DNA from: an uncultured Planctomycetaceae bacterium
GTDB lineage: Bacteria > Planctomycetota > Planctomycetia > Pirellulales > Pirellulaceae
Assembly: GCA_903921945.1 (NCBI GenBank)
Contig: CAIXSC010000065.1
Location: 1 to 22,159, forward strand
Direction: 5' to 3'
DNA: 22,159 nucleotides
The notes beneath the pieces were generated by a model. It saw only the letters and a list, made by a program, of their open reading frames with translations, searched no databases and had not been told where the DNA came from. Every line of letters begins with the position of its first letter. Positions within the stretch are counted from its first letter, which is position 1. Below, in pieces: positions 8,418 to 15,363 of the stretch. The translations under genes and the position numbers were made by a program.

Positions 8418-8453
8418 AAGGGCGGAAGCGCGACAGCGTTTCCGCCCTTTTTT
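8418..8453 (+). terminator. Rho-independent terminator of the 7873 gene
   Basis: GGGCGGAAGCGC (8420-8431) pairs with GCGTTTCCGCCC (8436-8447), with one G-T wobble and a 4-base loop, followed by six T (8448-8453). It ends the small secreted protein transcript about 100 bases after its stop codon. Confidence 0.93.
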
Positions 8454-8548
8454 CGTTTGCTCACCAACCAGCGTCCTGGCACCCAAGCGTACCGTGGCAT
8501 CCGAGCGTAAAGACGCAAGCTGCGAAGAGGCTTACTGACGTCGCCATT

Positions 8549-10186
8549 TCACCCCGACGGCGACACATTTCCATCCCGCCGCGAATCGGCCGTGCTATGG
8601 GTTGGCGGCGTGGCCACGACGTTGGCCGCGTACGGGATCGGCAGCGGGATCGGAAGATGCACGGGCACCGGGATTTGAACCGGGACTGGCACTTGCATCG
8701 GAACTTGCATCGAAACCTGGTAGGGCATCGGCATAGAATAGGGCGGATGAGTCGCCATGCCTTGCGGATAGGCCGGCGGCGGGAACGCGGACGCCCAGGT
8801 CGGACCTCCGCCCCATGCTCGTGCTGATGGATCCCAGGGATTCATCCCCGGGCCACTCATGCCATTCCCGAATCCGCCTCCGTATTGCGGCCCCGGCATC
8901 GGTCCCGCGTATCCGGTGGTCGGCGAAAGCACGATGACCGCGGAAGGGTTTGAGGGCGGCGCCGCAGGTGGAGCCGGCACCATCGCGGGCAGTGGCGCGA
9001 CCACTGGAGCGTTCGCCGCCGACTTCGCGGCCGAAGCATTGCCGGCACCGTCCTCCCGGTCCTTCCGAAGCTCGCCATCCGCTCGCGCTTCGACCGACGA
9101 TTGCGAACGCGATTCCCGCTCCAGCGCGGCTCGTGAAGCACAGGACGGCAGCGACAACGACACACGCGGTAAGAGGAAACGCCAACGGCCTCGACGCCGT
9201 GCTCGCCGCTCGCTGGGACGCTCGATCGGCGCCGGTGTGGATGCGCGGCCGATTCTTTTCTTCGTGCGGGATTCCTGCTTCTGCGACGCAGGTTCAGCAG
9301 TCGCGGTCGCGTGTGGCTCGCTCGCCCGGCTTTGCCACTCGGCAGAGGCTGGATTCAGGCCACCCCGCACCGGGGTATCGCTTCGAAGGGGCGCGGCAAG
9401 CGCAACTTCGTCTCGCTCGTCTTGCCCGTCGAGCGCCGCCTCCGCCTCATCGTGTTCTTGATTCCGCTCGTCACCGTACGACTCGTCAAATTCGCCCTCG
9501 GCGCGTTGTTCGCGGAACCACTTCCGCACTAGCAGGACCGCGCATAGGAACGAGCACCCCAGCAGTGCGTAACGAAGACCGCTATGGCTGCGCAATCCGG
9601 TCCATGAAAAGACGCGGTGGGACAGAGAGCGAGTCTCCTGGTCCGCGACGTCGTCCGGTTCGAGATCGTCGGCTGTGGAACGGCGTCCCTCATGAAACGA
9701 AACCGAGGATGGAGCGACCAGCGGGTCGGCGACCGTTTCCTGGCGAGCGGATGCGAACTCGGCCTCCTCGACATCCTCGGCCTCCTCGACGTCCTCCCCC
9801 GCATCCCCCGCGAATTCCGCTTGCCCCGTGACTCCCCCCTGCTCATCAATATTCTGCGGCTCGCCGCTCGACGATGGGGCAAGTTCCGCTTCGGAAGATG
9901 CGTCATCTTCGTCCGCGACTGTTTCTTCCATGGCACCGAGCCCACCCATCGAATCGGTGTCGGTAAAACGCTCGGGCACCCGGTAAGGACCGGACACCGG
10001 TCGGACGGCGGTGGTCACGCCACGGCGATCGTCCTCGTCATCGAAATGTTCGCGCCGCGCGCCGCGTTCGGAATCGAGCGGCGCGGCATGGCGTTCGAGA
10101 CCTTGCGGCAGTTCCCTTGGCGGCTCCGCGACCGCGCCGCGTGTCCACGGCCCTGCGACGGCCAGCAGCGCCAACCAGATACTCAT
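8549..10186 (-). CDS. Membrane protein with acidic domain and Val-Pro repeat tail
   Basis: About 545 aa, not recognised. A signal-like hydrophobic N-terminus (MSIWLALLAVAGPWTRGAVA) is followed by a strongly acidic, probably disordered region. One hydrophobic segment (LRYALLGCSFLCAVLLVRKWF, about residues 203-223) could be a membrane helix. A charged segment then ends in a very basic patch (KKR, RRARRRGRWR). The last 150 residues are Pro/Gly/Met-rich and finish with alternating Val-Pro and Ile-Pro (VPVPVQIPVPVHLPIPLPIP). Such X-Pro tracts are stiff and can span the periplasm, as in TonB. A GTG at 10255 is an alternative start. It is divergent from the barrel-A operon, sharing a 427-base upstream region. 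A role in the same envelope system is suggested only by position. Confidence 0.7.
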   Translation of the reverse strand: MSIWLALLAVAGPWTRGAVAEPPRELPQGLERHAAPLDSERGARREHFDDEDDRRGVTTAVRPVSGPYRVPERFTDTDSMGGLGAMEETVADEDDASSEAELAPSSSGEPQNIDEQGGVTGQAEFAGDAGEDVEEAEDVEEAEFASARQETVADPLVAPSSVSFHEGRRSTADDLEPDDVADQETRSLSHRVFSWTGLRSHSGLRYALLGCSFLCAVLLVRKWFREQRAEGEFDESYGDERNQEHDEAEAALDGQDERDEVALAAPLRSDTPVRGGLNPASAEWQSRASEPHATATAEPASQKQESRTKKRIGRASTPAPIERPSERRARRRGRWRFLLPRVSLSLPSCASRAALERESRSQSSVEARADGELRKDREDGAGNASAAKSAANAPVVAPLPAMVPAPPAAPPSNPSAVIVLSPTTGYAGPMPGPQYGGGFGNGMSGPGMNPWDPSARAWGGGPTWASAFPPPAYPQGMATHPPYSMPMPYQVSMQVPMQVPVPVQIPVPVHLPIPLPIPYAANVVATPPTHSTADSRRDGNVSPSG

Positions 10187-10613
10187 GGTTGCTCGCGACA
10201 CCCTGGAAACCCTCGCTGGTAAGGACGGGAACCGGTTCAAAAATCCGCCAAACACGCGTGTCTACTAGCAAACTTTCCAATTTCCGGGAATAGCTGCTTT
10301 TTCACTCTTTCCAACCGACTGGGCCCATCGCCTGGGAACCGGCAAGCGAATTGGGATGAATGGGTGCTTTAGCGATCCTGAGTCGAGTGCGCCGACTTTT
10401 ATGGGGGTCCACAAAATTCTGAAGTTCTTCGAAAGTTCTCCCATCCGATCCGTCGATAAAGTCCGCGTAACAGGAAATGCCGACACAAAATCTCCATTTT
10501 AACTTTCGCGAGGACCGGCTTGGTTTTCGCGTTTCGAGCGATGCGAGGTCGGTCGGCTTGGCCTGTTTTCGGGCGGAATAGGTCCATCCGACAGCGGATT
10601 GGAGCGGTACACC
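10187..10613. other. Divergent intergenic region of the barrel operon
   Basis: These 427 bases lie between the minus-strand Val-Pro protein and the plus-strand barrel operon and should carry both promoters. I found no convincing -35/-10 pair on either strand and no strong hairpin. If the GTG at 10255 is used, its first 69 bases are coding. Confidence 0.4.
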
Positions 10614-12500
10614 ATGAAGCGACATTCCAGATCCATGCCGAGTGCCTCCGCGCCCCGTGGCGCTTGGCCGCTAGTCGGCGCCGTCGCGGCGCTGGCAGTG
10701 ACCGGCGGACTGATTTTCGACGGCTACCGTGGCGCCCAAGAGGCTACGAAGCAAAGCACCGCCACGCCACGCGAACGCCGAGCCGCAACCGTCCCCAGCG
10801 AAAGCCGCTCCCAATCTTTGACCACGGTTGCCTCGAAAACACGTTCGGCGGCCGCGCCGAGTGCCGGCACGACGCGGCGCGCCGTTAAATCGCAGACCGA
10901 AGTTGTGGAGCGTCCCCGGGGCGCCAGCGTGGCATCCGTTCGAGCGACCGATATCCGCCGTCCGTCCGGGAACATGAACACGCGCTTGGTTCGCCCCGTG
11001 AACGACGAGACTTCCGCGACGATGCCGGAGGGCGACGAACGCAACTCGCAACTTGAGGCGGCGGCCGATCAGGAAAGCGAGTCGATGGGGCGTCGGTTTT
11101 GGGATGACGAGGAAGTGACGGACGAGGAAATCGCGGCCGAACAGAACTCGTTCGAGCCGGAAATGGCCGCGGAAACCACTTTGGTATCGACGCCGGCCGC
11201 GCCGCGTTTCGCCCAGTTGCCCGCTCCGCCTGCGACCACCGCGCCGCCAGCCGCGACGCCGATGGCCACGGCTCCCGCCGCGAGCCCACCGATGTCGGAG
11301 CCGGCCGCGAAGCCGTCGAGCAGCGGGACGAGTGGCGGGACGAGTGGCACGGGTTCGAGCAGTTCAGGTTCGAGCAGCTCCTCCGGAACCGGTTCGGGGA
11401 CGACCGCCAGCAGCCCTCCTCCCCCCGCCGCCGCTCCGCGTCCGATCTCCAAAGGCAAACAAACACTGCGGACGGCCGGCGAGAAAATGATCGGCCGCGC
11501 GAAGAAGGCGATCGAAGGCGGCGTGTACGCGGGCGGCGAGCTGACCTTCATCGCCCCGCTCCGCGAGCCCGAGCAGTTGGTGGGAATCGCCGACTTCACA
11601 ACCGGCCAGGTGTGGCAGCAAACGGGCGTGTCGGGAATCGGAACGGGCGTTCGCATGTGGGCGGGCGTGATGCCGGAAGACCAGGGGTTCCGGGTCCGCT
11701 ACTTCACGATGGCCAATGACCAATTGAAGGCGGATCCCGTCTTCCCGCAGTTCGCTCAACCCGCGTTTTCCAGCGCCAGCCATTACGACATCCACTCGCT
11801 CGACCTCGAATTCACCCAGATCTTTCCGATGGGACATCACCGTATCGACGCCTCCTTTGGGGTGCGGATGGCGGAATTGTCTTTGCAATCGAGCACGGTT
11901 GGCTACGCCGATGTCGGCAACGGCGTCAGCGTCTACGGCATGGCGATGGCGGCCAATGAAATGCAAGGAATTGGCTTCACCGGTTCCATCGGCGGCTTCA
12001 TCCACATCCAGGACTTGCTTGGCCCCAAGGCCGAGGCGCGGCTTGGCGCTCCGGGCCCCAAGACGCCCTTTCAGGAATGGGTCATGAATTGGGGACTCTT
12101 TTATAATATTCGCGGCACCGCCCTCTGGTCGGAAACGGCCGTCAGCGTCTTGACCGACGCGAACGCGGTCGTCCAAGGCAACACTTCCGCCGCCGCCTTC
12201 TCCCGCAACCAAGCGACGGCCATGGGCGATGAACGCCAAATCACCGGGAATTTCGAACTCCAATTCGGTTTTGAGTATGAAAAGAAACTCGAAAAGCTCC
12301 CGACGAGCCTCGTGATGAGGATCGGCTTTGAGTATCAGCGTTGGGCGCTGGGGGAAGTGGAAGCGTCCAGCCGCTCGCAGGCGTTCCTGAGCGGCACCGA
12401 GACGCAACCATTTGGCGGCGGGGTCCGCGCCTTGGCCGACCGCAACGACAGCTACCTGGATCTGTTCGGAATCGCCGTTGCGGTGGGCTTGTCCTACTAG
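10614..12500 (+). CDS. Outer-membrane beta-barrel protein A with long disordered linker
   Basis: 628 aa. The N-terminus has one hydrophobic helix (WPLVGAVAALAVTGGLIFDGY, about residues 19-39) after basic residues, without an obvious cleavage site, so it may be an uncleaved anchor. Residues 40-285 are low complexity: charged, then Ala/Pro-rich, then Gly/Ser/Thr-rich, with short repeats at 11325-11383. From about residue 295 the protein has alternating amphipathic strands with many Tyr/Phe and Gly turns (GGVYAGGELTFIAP; GTGVRMWAGV; IDASFGVRMAELSL). It ends in VGLSY with the C-terminal aromatic residue expected for BAM-assembled barrels. It is a paralogue of barrel C at 15364. The style recalls Legionella-OMP/Lpg1974-like or BBP7-like barrels, but I cannot assign the family firmly. 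The ATG at 10614 has GGAG 11 bases upstream. It heads the operon. Confidence 0.8.
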   Translation: MKRHSRSMPSASAPRGAWPLVGAVAALAVTGGLIFDGYRGAQEATKQSTATPRERRAATVPSESRSQSLTTVASKTRSAAAPSAGTTRRAVKSQTEVVERPRGASVASVRATDIRRPSGNMNTRLVRPVNDETSATMPEGDERNSQLEAAADQESESMGRRFWDDEEVTDEEIAAEQNSFEPEMAAETTLVSTPAAPRFAQLPAPPATTAPPAATPMATAPAASPPMSEPAAKPSSSGTSGGTSGTGSSSSGSSSSSGTGSGTTASSPPPPAAAPRPISKGKQTLRTAGEKMIGRAKKAIEGGVYAGGELTFIAPLREPEQLVGIADFTTGQVWQQTGVSGIGTGVRMWAGVMPEDQGFRVRYFTMANDQLKADPVFPQFAQPAFSSASHYDIHSLDLEFTQIFPMGHHRIDASFGVRMAELSLQSSTVGYADVGNGVSVYGMAMAANEMQGIGFTGSIGGFIHIQDLLGPKAEARLGAPGPKTPFQEWVMNWGLFYNIRGTALWSETAVSVLTDANAVVQGNTSAAAFSRNQATAMGDERQITGNFELQFGFEYEKKLEKLPTSLVMRIGFEYQRWALGEVEASSRSQAFLSGTETQPFGGGVRALADRNDSYLDLFGIAVAVGLSY

Positions 12501-12566
12501 CGGAGCCATTTTCAAACTCCGGCCGCGATCTCGGCCGCCAACGCTCATATCCACGGAAACCCACCG

Positions 12567-14525
12567 ATGAACAACCTCCATCGCGGCCCGATCGCCCGCC
12601 CGCCAGACCAACGGGGATCCGCCGCCAGCATAGCGCAAGCCACCCCCGAGGCGCGGCGGGAAATCCCCCGCGTTTCACTCCCGCGTCCATTGATCGCCCT
12701 CCCGCTCGCATTGGGAACTCCGACCATGAGCCTTCGCATCCTCTCCGCCGCCTGCTTGGGCCTGACGAGCATGCTCGTTGCAGTGACGGCCATGGAGTCT
12801 TGGCGTTGGAAGTTAGCATTCGCGGGCATCGCCGCGCTCTGCTGGGCTCACGGCCTGCGGACGTGGTTGGCCTCGCCGCGCGACGGCCAGCGGCCAGACT
12901 TCGCCGGGCATCGGCGACGGGTGGCGTTTTGGGCGACCACCGCGAGCGCCATCGCCGCGATCGCCGCCCTGTGGGCCGTGGTTCAGGACGCGGGCCGCTC
13001 ACAGGTGAAAGATATCCGAACGACCGGTCCCTCCGCCGGCCAAGCCTTTCTTCCCAGCCTCCGGCAACGCGTTGTGCCGGTTGCCAATCCTGGCAAACGC
13101 CCCCACACCAGACCGTCGGCGGGACCGCTAGCCGGCGTTTCCAACGAGCCCGTTGAGGACTTGCCGGGTTCCATACCGCGGCCATTCGCCGCGCCCGAGG
13201 CTAAACGGCTCGTGCCCGCCTTACGCGTTCCCCATTCCACGGAAACTCGGCCATTCCCGGCCGCGACGGCCTACGGAACGAGCGGCGAAAGCGAAGCCGG
13301 CGGTCCCGTCCGCCACGCGACGCCGACCTTGCCGGCGTTCGACGAGCGGCTGGATATGGCGGCCGAACAACGACGCTTGGAAGAGTTCATGCAAGTGGCC
13401 TACCAAGCGGACGCTTCCGAAGGCGAAGCGAAACCCTCGAAGCCCGCCCGCCCCACGCCTCCCGCCACGACCGATGCCCAAACGGGTGCCGGGGCTGGCA
13501 CGGGTTCGCCGATGGGCACTTCGCCGATGGGGGCCTCGCCGATGGGGGCCTCGCCGATGGGCAGCTCACCGATGGGCGCCGGCTCGTCCGGTTCCACGCC
13601 CAGCGGCGGCGCTGCTTCGGGCGGAACCGGCGGCGCGGCCAGCGCGACGACCATCGGTGTCGCTCCGCCCAAAGAGCAGCCTGAGTTCCTCCGCCAGGAC
13701 TCGGTGCTGCTGGAGCCGGGCGAATACCAAATGGAATTCGGCTTGGCTTACACCCTCAGCAACTCGACGAACACGATCTCGCTTCAACAAGGCAGCGCGG
13801 TGTTCGCGGGCGATATTGTGCGAACCAACCGGCTGGTCATCGGCACGATCGATATCCGCTTGGGCATCACTCCGGATTGGCAAGGCTCGGTCGTGCTGCC
13901 GTTCGGTTGGTCCAGCGGCCAGCTCGTGTTCGCGGGTTCAGACGAGTACAGCAGCACGGGCGGCATCGGCGATATGAGCGTTTCGCTGACCCGGTTGATC
14001 CAGGAAGGCGACATGGAAAGCGCGACAATCATGGCGAACTTTTCGTGCTCGGCCCCGACGGGCGAAAGCAATTTCGCCTCCTCGATCGCCGTCCCGGGAG
14101 CGTCCCTTGGGCAGGGCTTTTGGACGGCCACGGCGGGGCTCACCATGGTCCGCGTGTTCGATCCATTGGTGCTTTTCGGCGGCTTCGGCTACCAGCATCG
14201 CTTCGACACCGAAATCGCGCCGAACGTGACGCTGTCGCCGGGCGTGCTGGGGTACTACCGCTTTGGTGTCGGCTACGCCATCAACTCCAAGATCACTCTC
14301 AACGGCAGCTTCAGCGGTTCGTATCTGACCGAGATCCATATCAACAATCGCCGCTCGGCCGGAAGCGCCCGCGAGCCGCTGCAATTGCGGCTCGCCATGA
14401 CAATCGCCAACCGCGATCCCAACAGTCCGCGAAACCGCAAGGCGCGGACCATCGAACCCTACTTGACCATCGGTTTAACCGACGTGGCCCCCGACGCGCA
14501 AATGGGCATCGGCTGGTCGTACTAG
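12567..14525 (+). CDS. FapF-like beta-barrel exporter candidate (barrel B)
   Basis: 652 aa. Three hydrophobic helices come first (about residues 54-76, 79-97 and 112-131), then a Pro-rich linker, a short charged helix that may be a coiled coil (ERLDMAAEQRRLEEFMQV, about 258-276), a Met-Gly repeat (314-338) and a beta-barrel from about 374. The barrel shows the pattern of the phenol-degradation MetA-pathway family (PF13557-like), which includes FapF: a first strand EPGEYQMEFGLAYTLS, then IDIRLGITPDWQGSVVLPFG, GGIGDMSVSLTRLI, and a PTG turn (SAPTGES). It ends GIGWSY with a terminal aromatic residue. The family name is recognised by eye, not by a search. Membrane helices before an outer-membrane barrel are odd and could tether both membranes. 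A second start at 12726 would remove 53 residues. The C39 peptidase gene begins 29 bases downstream. Confidence 0.75.
   Translation: MNNLHRGPIARPPDQRGSAASIAQATPEARREIPRVSLPRPLIALPLALGTPTMSLRILSAACLGLTSMLVAVTAMESWRWKLAFAGIAALCWAHGLRTWLASPRDGQRPDFAGHRRRVAFWATTASAIAAIAALWAVVQDAGRSQVKDIRTTGPSAGQAFLPSLRQRVVPVANPGKRPHTRPSAGPLAGVSNEPVEDLPGSIPRPFAAPEAKRLVPALRVPHSTETRPFPAATAYGTSGESEAGGPVRHATPTLPAFDERLDMAAEQRRLEEFMQVAYQADASEGEAKPSKPARPTPPATTDAQTGAGAGTGSPMGTSPMGASPMGASPMGSSPMGAGSSGSTPSGGAASGGTGGAASATTIGVAPPKEQPEFLRQDSVLLEPGEYQMEFGLAYTLSNSTNTISLQQGSAVFAGDIVRTNRLVIGTIDIRLGITPDWQGSVVLPFGWSSGQLVFAGSDEYSSTGGIGDMSVSLTRLIQEGDMESATIMANFSCSAPTGESNFASSIAVPGASLGQGFWTATAGLTMVRVFDPLVLFGGFGYQHRFDTEIAPNVTLSPGVLGYYRFGVGYAINSKITLNGSFSGSYLTEIHINNRRSAGSAREPLQLRLAMTIANRDPNSPRNRKARTIEPYLTIGLTDVAPDAQMGIGWSY
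13506..13580. repeat. 15-bp tandem repeat, 5 units, in barrel B linker
   Basis: Five 15-base units starting at 13506, 13521, 13536, 13551 and 13566 share TCGCCGATGGGSRSY and encode Ser-Pro-Met-Gly-X pentapeptides just before the beta-barrel domain. The second and third units are identical. Confidence 0.95.
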
Positions 14526-14554
14526 CAACCCAACCCTCGCGAGGAGAAACACTC

Positions 14555-15286
14555 ATGAGAAAGAAATGGCTTGCCGGCTGGCTCGCGGTTGGACTGGTCG
14601 CGGGCTTGATGGTTGGCGTCGGCACGGCGCGGGCTCAAGAGCCGCCTTCGTTGCGGCCCAGCCCCGTCTCGCAGTCGCCGGTTCGCGACCAGCTTCGCAC
14701 GTTCGAGGTCTTCCCTAAGAATGCCCGCCAATTGCGTGTCGAAGGCGTGGTGCTTCAGGAACGGGACTTTTCCTGCGGCGCCGCCGCCCTGTCCACGATC
14801 TGCCGTTACCAATGGGGCGGCAAAGAAACCGAAACCGAGATCCTCACCTCGCTGTTGCAAACACTCTCCGTCGACGAGCTCAAAGAGCGCATCGAAAACG
14901 GCCTTACGCTCACCGACTTGCGGCGTTTAGCGGCCGGTTTCGGTTACCAGACACTGCTCGGAAGACTGCCGCTCGAGAAGCTGCGCGAATCGAAAATCCC
15001 GCTGATCGTGGGCATCACCCACCGCGGCTACAACCACTTCGTGGTGTTCCGAGGTATGGATAACAACTACGTTTACACTGCCGACCCGGCCGCCGGAAAG
15101 ATCCGGATGTTAATCAGTGAATTTGAAAGCGAATGGCAACGCAACGCCGTGCTGGTCGTGATCAAGCCTGGTGTCAGTCTCGCCCGCCGCTCGCCGTTGA
15201 TGGCCACAGACGAGGAAAAGTCGGTCGGCTACACCAACCGGCTCTTCATCCAAAACTACGTCATTCCCCGAGCCAACCGTTTCTAG
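14555..15286 (+). CDS. Periplasmic C39-family (FapD-like) cysteine peptidase
   Basis: A 243-aa protein with a clear signal peptide (basic MRKKW, hydrophobic core, ending GTARA). The peptidase core has the C39 signature RDFSCGAAAL with catalytic Cys74 and oxyanion-hole Gln68 six residues earlier. It continues with a LTLTDLRRLAAGFGYQ segment, RGYNHFVVFRG with catalytic His161, and YTADPAAG with Asp177. C39 peptidases normally cut double-glycine leaders inside ABC exporters. Here there is no transporter domain and the enzyme is exported, as for FapD of the Pseudomonas Fap amyloid system. A strong ribosome site (GAGGAG at 14541) supports the ATG at 14555. It follows the FapF-like barrel by 29 bases. 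Processing the neighbouring leader proteins at their [VI]RG motif is my inference. Confidence 0.88.
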   Translation: MRKKWLAGWLAVGLVAGLMVGVGTARAQEPPSLRPSPVSQSPVRDQLRTFEVFPKNARQLRVEGVVLQERDFSCGAAALSTICRYQWGGKETETEILTSLLQTLSVDELKERIENGLTLTDLRRLAAGFGYQTLLGRLPLEKLRESKIPLIVGITHRGYNHFVVFRGMDNNYVYTADPAAGKIRMLISEFESEWQRNAVLVVIKPGVSLARRSPLMATDEEKSVGYTNRLFIQNYVIPRANRF

Positions 15287-15363
15287 CCATGTCCATGCTT
15301 CCGCCCCCCTCCAAGCACTCGCCGCGCACCGCCTGGTCACGCCCTTTCGTCAAGGAGCCTTCC

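Noticed and set aside
8661..8690. GGGATTTGAACC resembling a tRNA T-loop (minus or plus strand)
   Set aside because: It lies inside the Val-Pro repeat codons of the 8549 gene and no acceptor, D or anticodon stems can be folded around it.
11364..12638. Long minus-strand open frame (424 codons) opposite barrel A
   Set aside because: It overlaps a barrel with a clear paralogue and crosses the operon gap; its product is His/Arg-rich without recognisable motifs.
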